64,000 bases of DNA from Melioribacter roseus. GTDB lineage: Bacteria; Bacteroidota; Ignavibacteria; Ignavibacteriales; Melioribacteraceae. Position numbers and translations under genes: made by a program. Positions 37,507-45,690 of the stretch are shown here, one piece after another (within the stretch, counting starts at the first letter, position 1; each line of letters starts with the position of its first letter). The stretch spans positions 1 through 64,000 of the forward strand of contig DYHH01000011.1 in the NCBI GenBank assembly GCA_020724265.1. The letters run 5' to 3'. The notes beneath the pieces are model-generated. The model saw nothing but the letters and a program-made list of their open reading frames with translations. It did not search any database and was not told the DNA's origin.

Positions 37507-37803
37507 ATGCAGCATTTTATAGTGGAAATAATTTACAAAGCAGATATATCGGTTATTGATAACCTTAGACCGGCTCACAGAGAATTTTTAGATGGAGGTT
37601 ATAAAAAAGGAATAATATTAATGTCCGGTCCGCAAGTTCCTCGAACCGGCGGAATCATAATTGCTCGCGCAGAATCAATGGAAAAGCTTGCAGAGTTTCT
37701 TAATAATGATCCTTACCAGGTAAATAAAGCGGCGGATTACAATTACATACAATTTAATCCGCGCAATTATCAAAACTTCTTAAATGAATGGGTAGAAGGA
37801 TAG
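37507..37803 (+). CDS. YciI-like (YCII-related) protein
   Basis: The protein has 98 residues with a good ribosome binding site (GGAGG). HFIVEIIYKADISVIDNLRPAHREFL and the late PYQVNKAADYNYIQFNPRNY match the YCII-related dimeric alpha-beta barrel. The His-Asp pair of active YciI proteins is only partly kept (RPAHREFL has the His). The role is unknown. Confidence 0.85.
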   Translation: MQHFIVEIIYKADISVIDNLRPAHREFLDGGYKKGIILMSGPQVPRTGGIIIARAESMEKLAEFLNNDPYQVNKAADYNYIQFNPRNYQNFLNEWVEG

Positions 37804-37851
37804 ACATATCTGTTTTGTTAACTTTGCTATTTATATATTTACAATTCGTTT

Positions 37852-39192
37852 ATGATATCAATAAAAGAACCCATATTAAGTGTCGGCTTGATTAAAAGTC
37901 CAAGTATTAATCTCGAGCTCTACGGAGATTTTAGGATTAGAAGTGTTAACTATAATTTCAGCGGGGTATTTACAGCTCAAATTGAAGAAGGTAAAATCAA
38001 ATTAACCGGTTCGGATTTTTCGCAAACATTCGACGGATTAATTTTAGAACCGCGCGATCCTTTCTCCGAAACATTTCTGTTAAAAGACGTATCGATTGGT
38101 ATAAACTTTCACTGGCAGCAGAAGAAAAGTTTTAGATTTCACGGAGCACTTAAACTTATCATTTGTGAAAATGAAATTATGGGAATAAATCTTGTCCCGC
38201 TTGAATCTTATCTTACAAGTGTTATCAGTTCCGAAATGTCTGCATCAAGTTCGTTGGAGTTATTAAAAGCTCACGCAATAATATCAAGGAGCTGGGTGAT
38301 TGCTCAACTTAGATCAAAAAAGCAAAAGAAAGAAAATTCAAAAACCGAATTTATTACAGATAATGAAATTATTAGATGGTATGATAGAAGCGATCATGAT
38401 TTATATGATTTTTGCGGTGATGATCACTGCCAGCGTTATCAAGGTATTACTAAAAAATATAGTGACCGTGCGGTAAGTGCTGTTGATGAAACCCGCGGTG
38501 TTGTTCTTACTTACAGAAATGAAATATGCGATACAAGATATTCAAAATGCTGCGGAGGAATTTCCGAATCATTCGATAATGTCTGGCAGCCCGAAAAACA
38601 TGAATATCTGTCTTCGGTAATTGATTATAAATTTGAACCGGAGAACTTCAACTTAAGTTTAACAGATGAACAATCGGCTATCAACTGGATCAACGGAAAT
38701 CCTTCCGCTTTCTGCAATACAAAGGATGATAAAATTCTTTCGCAAATCTTAGTTGATTATGATAGAGAAACTCATAATTTTTTTAGATGGACTGTTCGAT
38801 ACTTACAGGAAGAATTAAAGAACATTATAAAAAAGAAATCGGGAATTGATTTTGGTGAGATCAGAAATCTAATCCCGGTTGAGCGGGGACTCTCCGGGAG
38901 GTTAACGAAACTAAGAATAGTCGGCACAAAAAAAGAATTAACCATCGGTAAAGAACTTGAAATAAGAAGAGTACTTTCGGAAACACATTTATACAGCTCG
39001 GCTTTTTATGTTGAAATGAAAGATGTAAACGAAGGCATTCCGGGAGTGTTTGTTTTTCATGGTGCCGGCTGGGGTCACGGGGTTGGTCTTTGCCAAATTG
39101 GTGCTGCGGTTATGGGTGAAATGGGCTATATGTTTGATGAAATTCTGCTTCATTATTTTAAAAATGCCCGTATCGAGAGGGTTTATCAATGA
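37852..39192 (+). CDS. SpoIID/LytB domain protein
   Basis: The protein has 446 residues without a signal peptide. The SpoIID core is LVPLESYLTSVISSEMSASS, then LLKAHAIISRSWVIAQL, DETRGVVLTY, YSKCCGGISESFDNVW and the C-terminal FHGAGWGHGVGLCQIGAAVMG. SpoIID is a lytic transglycosylase that cleaves denuded peptidoglycan; the catalytic Glu sits in SSEMSA here. This organism type does not sporulate, so a cell-wall role is likely. It overlaps the glycosyltransferase gene by four bases. Confidence 0.9.
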   Translation: MISIKEPILSVGLIKSPSINLELYGDFRIRSVNYNFSGVFTAQIEEGKIKLTGSDFSQTFDGLILEPRDPFSETFLLKDVSIGINFHWQQKKSFRFHGALKLIICENEIMGINLVPLESYLTSVISSEMSASSSLELLKAHAIISRSWVIAQLRSKKQKKENSKTEFITDNEIIRWYDRSDHDLYDFCGDDHCQRYQGITKKYSDRAVSAVDETRGVVLTYRNEICDTRYSKCCGGISESFDNVWQPEKHEYLSSVIDYKFEPENFNLSLTDEQSAINWINGNPSAFCNTKDDKILSQILVDYDRETHNFFRWTVRYLQEELKNIIKKKSGIDFGEIRNLIPVERGLSGRLTKLRIVGTKKELTIGKELEIRRVLSETHLYSSAFYVEMKDVNEGIPGVFVFHGAGWGHGVGLCQIGAAVMGEMGYMFDEILLHYFKNARIERVYQ

Positions 39193-40307
39193 AAATTTTG
39201 ATGTCCTGCCTCTCACGAAGCTGGGGCGGTATGGAGATGTTTGTTCTTACCTTAACCGAACAGCTAATCCGTAGAAATTTTGAGTGTTTACTTGTTTGTT
39301 ATCCCGATTCAAAAATTCATCAAGAAGCAAAGAAGCTTAATATTACTATAATAGATTTAAAAGCAAATAGTTATTTCCACCCGGTACAAATTCTAAAGTT
39401 GACCTCTTTTTTAAATCAAAATAAATTCGATATAATCCATACTCATTATTCAAAAGATTTGTGGACTTTAGTTCCGGCACTAAATCTTTCTAAATCGAAG
39501 TTGCCTTTAATTCTTACTAAACAACTTGGTTCGTTCATTGTTAAAAAAGATTTCCTTCACAAGAAGCTATATAGCCGTGTTAATATGACGACTGCAATTT
39601 CAACCATTATAAAAAATAATCTGCTGGAGACTTGTCCGATTGACGAGAATAAAGTAACAATTATATTCAATGCTGTAGATACAAATAAATTTGACCCGAA
39701 GAATATTGATGGTAAGAAAATAAGAGATGAGTTTGAGATAAAAGATAATGAAATTGTAATAGGTATGAGTGCACGCTTTACGGAGGGAAAAGGTCACGAA
39801 GAATTATTATTAGCTGCGAAAGATTTAGTCCAAGAGTATGATAATCTAAAATTCTTTCTTGTCGGTGAACCAAGCAGAGGCGAAAATACATACGGTAAAA
39901 AAATTCGTGATATGGTTGATGAATTAAAGTTGAGTGAAAAAGTTATATTCACCGGTTTCAGAACAGACATGCCCGAGATGTATTCGGCAATGGATATTTT
40001 TGCTTTCCCATCTCATTCGGAGGCTTTTGGGATAGCCCTAACGGAAGCTATGTCAATGGAACGAGCTTGCGTTGCATCCAATGCAAACGGAATTCTTGAT
40101 ATAATTGAAGACAATATAAACGGCTTGATGTTCGAAAATAAAAACCATACTTCACTTAAAGAAAAATTGGAACAACTTATTAACTCAAAGAGTGAAAGAG
40201 AAAGGCTTGGAAAAGAAGCAAGAAAAACGGTTATACAGAAATTCGAAATTCAAAAAATTACCAATGATTTTACCAAGCTTTATAACAAATTAAAAAATAA
40301 TCAATAG
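39189..40307 (+). CDS. GT4-family glycosyltransferase
   Basis: The protein has 372 residues. The N-domain begins MSCLSRSWGGMEMFVLTLTEQL. The C-domain has the nucleotide-sugar region IGMSARFTEGKGHEELLLAA, then VIFTGFRTDMPEMYSAMDIFAFPSHSEAFGIALTEAMS with the E-x7-E pattern. This is a GT-B, GT4-type retaining transferase acting on a lipid or cell-surface glycan. The stop codon TAG lies inside a heptamer repeat (AATAATC AATAGAC), so the last residues (KNNQ) are repeat-encoded. Confidence 0.9.
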   Translation: MKILMSCLSRSWGGMEMFVLTLTEQLIRRNFECLLVCYPDSKIHQEAKKLNITIIDLKANSYFHPVQILKLTSFLNQNKFDIIHTHYSKDLWTLVPALNLSKSKLPLILTKQLGSFIVKKDFLHKKLYSRVNMTTAISTIIKNNLLETCPIDENKVTIIFNAVDTNKFDPKNIDGKKIRDEFEIKDNEIVIGMSARFTEGKGHEELLLAAKDLVQEYDNLKFFLVGEPSRGENTYGKKIRDMVDELKLSEKVIFTGFRTDMPEMYSAMDIFAFPSHSEAFGIALTEAMSMERACVASNANGILDIIEDNINGLMFENKNHTSLKEKLEQLINSKSERERLGKEARKTVIQKFEIQKITNDFTKLYNKLKNNQ

Positions 40308-40323
40308 ACAATAATCAATAGAA
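40296..40323 (+). repeat. Four tandem heptamers overlapping a gene end
   Basis: The units are AATAATC, AATAGAC, AATAATC and AATAGAA in exact seven-base register. The repeat supplies the stop codon of the glycosyltransferase gene and runs into the space before the BatA-like gene. It matches the blocks at 36292 and 36484. Confidence 0.7.
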
Positions 40324-40331
40324 AATTATAA

Positions 40332-42431
40332 ATGGTTTTTCTCAATCCCGCATTTTTATTCGGACTAATCGCCGCAGCTATACCGGTACTACTTCATTTC
40401 TTGAATTTACAAAAGCTGAAAAGAATTGAATTCAGTACGCTTTCTTTTTTAAAAGAATTACAGAAAACAAAAATTCGTAAACTAAAATTCAAACAATTGC
40501 TTTTGCTTGCTTTAAGAATTCTTTTAATAATTTTGATTGTCTCTGCTTTTGCAAGACCAACCTTAGAAACATTTACAATCGCGGGTACTTCCGCAGCAAA
40601 ATCATCGACTGTATTTATTATAGACGATTCTTTCAGTATGTCGGTTGTAAAAAGCAACGGTTCTCATTTTAACTTTGCAAAAGAAATCGTAAAAAATATT
40701 CTGAGCGATCTGCAGCAAGGGGATGAAGCCGTTGTATTATTTTCAACGGAAAGAAAAGATAAAAAATTTACAACTACTTTAAACGAAATTGAAAGAGAAC
40801 TTATAAATGCAAATGTCTCGGTAAAAAAGCAAAGGTTTAACGAAGCTCTTCATACTGTAAGTGAGTTGCTCAATTCTTCGAAGAATTTTAATAAAGAGCT
40901 GTTTGTTCTATCCGATTTTTCGCAACAAACATTAACAGAAAAAATAACCGGTCAAAACATAGTTTTTGATGAAAACACAAAACTATATTTGTTCAACTTC
41001 AGTGATGATGAATATTCAAACCGTGTAGTAACAGATTTTCAGTTAAACAACCAGTTGCTGGAAAAAGGTAAATCAATTTCTTTTACGGTTCAGATAAAAA
41101 ATGCAAGAGGCTCTTCGGTAACAAACGGCGTTGCATCACTTTTCTTGAATGGCACACGTTCCGCTCAACAAAGTTTCGATTTACAGGAAAATGAAAGTAA
41201 ATCAATTTTGTTCGAAACAATATTGAATAGCAACGGTTTGGTGGAAGCTTATGTAGAAATCGAGCAGGATGATATAATTCACGATAATAAAAAATATACG
41301 TCATTCTTAGTTCCGGAAAAAATTAACATCCTACTTGCTTCGGATAACGGCAATGACAATCGGTTTGTAAAAATTGCTCTCGCATCAGCTTCGGAGCAGA
41401 CTGTTACAAACATTAAAGAAATTAATACTTCCGAGCTGAGCTATAATCTCAATAATAATTATGATGTTGTAATCATTATCGGTTCAAAAAATATCGACAG
41501 TAAAGCGGAACTTAATAATTATATTGAACAAGGCGGAAGAATAATACTATTCCCCGGCACACAAAGTGAAGCAAACGATTTTCAGTCTTTATTTACCGGG
41601 TTAGGTATCAGAGCAAGCATCTCTTTGATCGGAGAACCAAATTCAACAGAATCGATATCTTATTTTAAGGAAGTTGAATACGAGCACCCGATATTCGAAA
41701 ATCTTTTTGAAGATAGAAAAGTTACAAAAGTTGAATCACCGGAAGTTTATTCCTATTTCAAAATAATTCCGCAGCAAAATCTTAGACCGATTATTAGTTT
41801 AAGCGATAATTCACTTTTCTTCAGCGAATTAATAAAGGGGAACGGAAGAGTGCTAATTTTCAATACAGCACCGGTTTTAAGTTGGAATAATTTCCCGGTC
41901 AAATCACTTTTTGCACCTTTGATAAATAAATCGGTACTTTATCAATCAATACAAAAACAAAGCGGTAAAAATATTATTGCAGGCGAATCAATTGATATAA
42001 AAACAGGCGACTTAAAACTGCCGCAATTAAAAATTGTTAAGCCTGATAACAGCGAAGAGTTTGTAAATATTGATGAGCTTGTTAATTACAATTATTTCAC
42101 ATACAATAAAACGGATCAGTTGGGGACTTATAAATTTTATTCCGGTAACGAGTTAATTAATTATGCTGTTGTAAATTTTGATCCGTCGGAAACCGTAACC
42201 CAATATTTAAATAAAGATGATATTGAAAAATATTTTGCTGAAATTATTTCGGGTGATAAATACACTTTTATTGATCCGAATAATAATTATAAAGAATCAA
42301 TCAAGCAGGCTCGCTTCGGTACCGAGCTTTGGAAGTATTTTCTAATTGCAGCTCTGTTTATTGCACTGCTGGAAACGTATGTTTCCAAAAATTCTAAAAA
42401 AGATTTTAAGGAGATTAAAAGTAAAGTATGA
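40332..42431 (+). CDS. BatA-domain, VWA-domain membrane protein
   Basis: The protein has 699 residues. The N-terminus is the BatA pattern FLNPAFLFGLIAAAIPVLLHFLNLQ followed by a second membrane helix (LLLLALRILLIILIVSAFARP). A von Willebrand A domain follows with a MIDAS DDSFSMS. Residues 300-650 hold an amidotransferase-like region (FPGTQSEANDFQSLFTGLG), and a final membrane helix (YFLIAALFIALLETYV) ends the chain. Such proteins are common in Bacteroidota and link to MoxR/Bat systems, but no MoxR is here. It overlaps hflX by four bases. Confidence 0.88.
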   Translation: MVFLNPAFLFGLIAAAIPVLLHFLNLQKLKRIEFSTLSFLKELQKTKIRKLKFKQLLLLALRILLIILIVSAFARPTLETFTIAGTSAAKSSTVFIIDDSFSMSVVKSNGSHFNFAKEIVKNILSDLQQGDEAVVLFSTERKDKKFTTTLNEIERELINANVSVKKQRFNEALHTVSELLNSSKNFNKELFVLSDFSQQTLTEKITGQNIVFDENTKLYLFNFSDDEYSNRVVTDFQLNNQLLEKGKSISFTVQIKNARGSSVTNGVASLFLNGTRSAQQSFDLQENESKSILFETILNSNGLVEAYVEIEQDDIIHDNKKYTSFLVPEKINILLASDNGNDNRFVKIALASASEQTVTNIKEINTSELSYNLNNNYDVVIIIGSKNIDSKAELNNYIEQGGRIILFPGTQSEANDFQSLFTGLGIRASISLIGEPNSTESISYFKEVEYEHPIFENLFEDRKVTKVESPEVYSYFKIIPQQNLRPIISLSDNSLFFSELIKGNGRVLIFNTAPVLSWNNFPVKSLFAPLINKSVLYQSIQKQSGKNIIAGESIDIKTGDLKLPQLKIVKPDNSEEFVNIDELVNYNYFTYNKTDQLGTYKFYSGNELINYAVVNFDPSETVTQYLNKDDIEKYFAEIISGDKYTFIDPNNNYKESIKQARFGTELWKYFLIAALFIALLETYVSKNSKKDFKEIKSKV

Positions 42432-43699
42432 TTGAAATTCCGAAAGTAGAAAGAGAAGATGCAATACTTATTGGACTGGCAACAAGAGAAGTAAATAAAG
42501 ATAAAGTTCAAGAACACCTTGATGAACTTGAGATGCTTGCCGATACCGCAGGAGCCAATACAATATTTAAAATTATGCAGGATAAAAGCAAACCTGATTC
42601 CGCATTTTATATCGGTAAAGGTAAAGCCGAAGAAATTGCCGAACTTGCGGAGTTGAACAATATCAATCTAATAATTTTTGATGACGATCTTAATCCGACA
42701 CAAGTAAGAAATCTTGAAAAACTATTCAACAAAAAGATTATAGATAGAAGCGGTTTGATACTGGATATCTTTGCCTCGCATGCAAGAACAAGAGAAGCAA
42801 AAGTACAGGTTGAACTCGCACAACTCCAATATACTTTGCCACGGTTGACAAGAGCATGGACACACCTTTCAAAACAATATGGCGGTATTGGTACTAAAGG
42901 TCCGGGTGAAACCCAAATTGAAACCGATAGAAGAATTATCCGTGATAGAATTGCGAAACTGAAAGACAAACTCGAGAAAATTGAACAACAGCAAAAAACA
43001 AAAAGCAGCGGTCGTAAAGATTTTTTAAAAGCGTCGATGGTCGGATATACAAATGCAGGTAAATCAACTCTAATAAATTTTCTAACCGGTGCGGGTGTGC
43101 TCGCCGAAAACAAACTCTTTGCTACGCTTGATTCAACTACAAGATCATTTGAAATTGAACATGATAAAAAGATGTTAATCAGCGATACGGTTGGATTTAT
43201 CCGCAAACTTCCTCATCATCTTGTTGCTTCTTTTAAATCAACATTAAATGTTGTCCGTGATGCAGATTTAATTCTGCATGTAATTGATGTATCACATCCC
43301 TCTTTTGAAGATCACATCGATGTTGTTGATGCGACATTGAAAGAACTGAGTGTTGATAAAAAAACACAGATAAAAATTTTCAATAAAGTAGATCTTATAA
43401 CCGATAAAAGTAAATTTGATTATGTCCTTAACAATTATGAAAATTCAATTTTAATCTCTGCCGAAAAAGGAATTAATATCGGCAAACTTAAAGAAATGCT
43501 GTTGAATATTTACCAGGAAAATTTTGTTGAGTATAAAGTTGAAGTAAAGAATTATAATTCAAAAATTATCTCGCAAATTCATACAATGGCGGATGTTATC
43601 GATGTTAAATATAACGATGATTTGGTTTATATAACTTTTCGTGCAGACAAGCCGACTGTAAATAAAATTAATAATCTCATCAAAGAAGTAGGCAGTTGA
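42428..43699 (+). CDS. hflX: GTPase HflX
   Basis: HflX is a ribosome-associated GTPase that splits stalled ribosomes under stress. The protein has 423 residues. The N-terminal domain has YIGKGKAEEIAELA and LIIFDDDLNPTQVRNLEK, then IDRSGLILDIFASHARTREA and the Gly-rich YGGIGTKGPGETQIETDRR. The G domain has the P-loop GYTNAGKST from 206, LFATLDSTTR, SDTVGFIRKLPHHLVASFKSTL and FNKVDL. It is translationally coupled to the BatA gene upstream and the MOSC gene downstream. Confidence 0.96.
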   Translation: MIEIPKVEREDAILIGLATREVNKDKVQEHLDELEMLADTAGANTIFKIMQDKSKPDSAFYIGKGKAEEIAELAELNNINLIIFDDDLNPTQVRNLEKLFNKKIIDRSGLILDIFASHARTREAKVQVELAQLQYTLPRLTRAWTHLSKQYGGIGTKGPGETQIETDRRIIRDRIAKLKDKLEKIEQQQKTKSSGRKDFLKASMVGYTNAGKSTLINFLTGAGVLAENKLFATLDSTTRSFEIEHDKKMLISDTVGFIRKLPHHLVASFKSTLNVVRDADLILHVIDVSHPSFEDHIDVVDATLKELSVDKKTQIKIFNKVDLITDKSKFDYVLNNYENSILISAEKGINIGKLKEMLLNIYQENFVEYKVEVKNYNSKIISQIHTMADVIDVKYNDDLVYITFRADKPTVNKINNLIKEVGS

Positions 43700-44502
43700 A
43701 TAATTACATACTAAGCGAAATATATATCTATCCAATTAAGTCTCTTGGCGGAATTTCACTTGATACCGCTGAAGTAACAGACCGCGGATTGAAGCATGAT
43801 CGCCGTTGGATGCTTGTTGATGAAAACAATAAGTTTTTTACGCAGCGATTAGTTAAAACAATGGCGCTTTTACAAACAAGTATCGCTTCTGAGTCATTAA
43901 TAGTTTTTAATAAAACCAACCCTGACGAAAAAATAGAAATTCCGTTTACACCTAAAAATAATAAAACGGAAAAAGCTGTTGTGTGGGATGATATGGTAGA
44001 TGTTATTCCTTATGGAAAGGAAATCAATGACTGGTTTACCGAACAATTAAAAATTCAATGCAAACTCGTTTTTATGCCCGATGAAACAGAAAGGAAAGTC
44101 GACATAAATTATGCAAAGAATAACGAGTTAACATCTTTCGCGGATGGTTACCCGTTTTTGATCATCGGACAGGAATCACTTAACTTACTTAACTCAAAAT
44201 TAGAAGTGCCGCTCCCGGTTAATCGTTTTCGTCCTAACTTAGTTTTTACAGGCGGAAACCCTAACGATGAAGATAGTTGGAAAAGGTTTACAATTAACGA
44301 CATAATTTTTAAACCTGTAAAACCCTGCGCCCGCTGTGTTATAACCACAGTTAATCAGAACAATGCTGAACAAGGAATTGAACCACTCAAAACTCTTGCA
44401 ACGTACCGCGCCGTTGGAAATAAAGTTATGTTCGGTATGAATCTTTTGCACGAAGGAAGCGGGGTTGTTAGTGTTGGGGATGAGTTGGAAAGCATTCATT
44501 AA
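43696..44502 (+). CDS. MOSC-domain protein (YcbX-like), TTG start
   Basis: The protein has 268 residues. The start is a TTG that overlaps the hflX stop (TTGA); YILSEIYIYPIKSLGG directly after it is the family start, so the TTG is well supported. The MOSC_N domain has ELDTAEVTDRGLKHDRRWM-like sequence (AEVTDRGLKHDRRWMLVD). The MOSC domain has FRPNLVFTGG, DIIFKPVKPCARCVITTVNQ with the Cys that binds molybdopterin-sulfur, and GMNLLHEGSGVVSVGDEL. Such proteins use molybdenum cofactor, often to reduce N-hydroxylated compounds. Confidence 0.9.
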   Translation: MNNYILSEIYIYPIKSLGGISLDTAEVTDRGLKHDRRWMLVDENNKFFTQRLVKTMALLQTSIASESLIVFNKTNPDEKIEIPFTPKNNKTEKAVVWDDMVDVIPYGKEINDWFTEQLKIQCKLVFMPDETERKVDINYAKNNELTSFADGYPFLIIGQESLNLLNSKLEVPLPVNRFRPNLVFTGGNPNDEDSWKRFTINDIIFKPVKPCARCVITTVNQNNAEQGIEPLKTLATYRAVGNKVMFGMNLLHEGSGVVSVGDELESIH

Positions 44503-44557
44503 ACTCACACTTCAAATCTTTATAATCTAAGATTTTTGTGGTAAATTATTTACTAAG

Positions 44558-45340
44558 ATGAAGAAATTTAGAATATACATTGACGAAGTAGGGAATAATG
44601 ATTTAGATAGTTCGAATAACCCAAATCATCGGTACTTAAGTTTAACGGGAATTATTTTTGAGTTAGATTATGTTAAAAAAATAGTTACACCACAACTCAG
44701 TAGTCTAAAAGAAAAGTATTTTGAGCCGCACCCTGATGAACCTATAATCTTTCATAGGAAGGAACTCGTAAATAAAAAATATCCTTTTCAATCACTCCGC
44801 AATCCAGATATTGAACACAAATTTAACAACGACCTATTGACTCTCCTTAAAAACTTTGAGTTTACCGTTATTTCAGTGCTTATCGATAAGAAGGAACATA
44901 AAATTAAATATTCTACATGGAAATATGATCCTTATCATTATTGTATGGAAATTATTTTGGAAAGATTCTTTTTCTTTCTTGAAAATAATGATGCGCTGGG
45001 TGACGTGATGATTGAATCTAGAGGGGGAAAAGAAGATATGAGATTAAAAAAATCTTACAGCCGGATTTTTGAAAAAGGAACTCATTTTGTTGAAGCTGAA
45101 AGATTAAATAAACGACTTACTAGTAAAGAACTGAAAGTGAAACCCAAAATGTTAAATATTGCTGGACTTCAATTGGCTGATTTAGTTGCACATCCCTCAC
45201 GACGGATGATGTTTAGAGTATATAACATCGAAGAGGGCAAAAAGTATCCTTTTGGTGAAAAAATTATCTCGGTAATTAAAACGAAGTATTATAAAGGGAA
45301 AGATGGAATTGAAGGGTACGGGATTAAATTGTTACCATAA
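44558..45340 (+). CDS. DUF3800 domain protein
   Basis: The protein has 260 residues. The DUF3800 pattern is clear: RIYIDEVGNNDL at the start, YLSLTGIIFELDYV, VMIESRGGKEDMRLKKSY in the middle, and LQLADLVAHPSRR near the end. The acidic residues (Asp in YIDE, Glu in ESRG, Asp in LADLV) fit an RNase H-like nuclease fold, but activity is not established. DUF3800 genes often lie in accessory or mobile regions and next to structured RNAs. Here a small minus-strand RNA candidate follows directly. No strong ribosome binding site was seen. Confidence 0.9.
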   Translation: MKKFRIYIDEVGNNDLDSSNNPNHRYLSLTGIIFELDYVKKIVTPQLSSLKEKYFEPHPDEPIIFHRKELVNKKYPFQSLRNPDIEHKFNNDLLTLLKNFEFTVISVLIDKKEHKIKYSTWKYDPYHYCMEIILERFFFFLENNDALGDVMIESRGGKEDMRLKKSYSRIFEKGTHFVEAERLNKRLTSKELKVKPKMLNIAGLQLADLVAHPSRRMMFRVYNIEEGKKYPFGEKIISVIKTKYYKGKDGIEGYGIKLLP

Positions 45341-45403
45341 AAAAACCCCGATTGCTCGGGGCAAAGGCTCATTCGTCCTTCCACCTCCAGACGAACTGGA
45401 TTA
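45340..45403 (-). ncRNA. Small structured RNA candidate beside DUF3800 (DUF3800-associated RNA type)
   Basis: Read on the minus strand, a transcript of about 60 bases would start near 45402. Its 5' hairpin has the stem TTCGTC/GACGAA (45390-45395 with 45372-45377) and a 12-base loop TGGAGGTGGAAG, which displays a Shine-Dalgarno-like GGAGG. A short linker leads to a perfect terminator stem CCCCGA/TCGGGG (45361 to 45346) followed by TTTTTTT. No ORF of useful size is present and no minus-strand gene precedes it. Several RNA motifs named DUF3800-I onward have been described near such genes; membership here is inferred from position. Confidence 0.65.
45346..45361 (-). terminator. Minus-strand rho-independent terminator after the small RNA
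   Basis: CCCCGATTGCTCGGGG is a six-base-pair stem with a four-base loop. On the minus strand it is followed directly by seven T residues. On the plus strand the A run precedes it, so it does not serve the DUF3800 gene well. Confidence 0.85.
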
Positions 45404-45406
45404 CTT

Positions 45407-45437
45407 CAAAAATAACATCTGGTTTATAAAGTGTCAA
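45407..45437 (-). promoter_or_regulatory. Promoter of the minus-strand small RNA
   Basis: On the minus strand, TTGACA (45437-45432) is followed after exactly 17 bases by TATTTTTG (45414-45407). The second box is a perfect match to the Bacteroidota -7 consensus TAnnTTTG, and the first is the full sigma-70 -35 consensus. Initiation is expected near 45402, just before the hairpin. Confidence 0.65.
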
Positions 45438-45608
45438 TCACAAAACAAATATCATTTTGAATTGCATTCGATTTGAAAGCGGTTTTAATTAGTTGAAAGA
45501 AACCCAAGTTTTTAGAAAAGTTGGACTTCTTGTTGCGCAAGATGTTAATCTCAATAATCATTAAATTGCATACCTTAAATAACTCCACTGTTTTATAAGG
45601 ATTCAGAT

Positions 45609-45656
45609 ATGAAACTCAAAATCGACGGCAAATCACTCACGCAAAATATATGGTAA
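45609..45656 (+). pseudogene. Fossil of the hutH 5' end (15 codons)
   Basis: The codons read MKLKIDGKSLTQNIW then TAA. The hutH gene 1.8 kb downstream begins MKLALNGKSLT. The two share the 16-base string ACGGCAAATCACTCAC at the same distance from the ATG (45625-45640 and 47420-47435), then diverge. An AAGGA-type ribosome binding site precedes the fossil ATG. It is probably a remnant left by an insertion or recombination that placed the ATPase gene between the copies. The region 45420-45608 otherwise has no ORF; it holds one weak palindrome near 45508. Confidence 0.7.
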
Positions 45657-45690
45657 CAATATTTTTTTAGATGATTAGGAAGAATCTTTA

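Noticed and set aside
45341-45690. A plus-strand short ORF over the hairpins (frame reading KGSFVLPPPDELDYFK)
   Set aside because: It has no start codon or ribosome binding site, and the promoter and terminator fit the opposite strand better.
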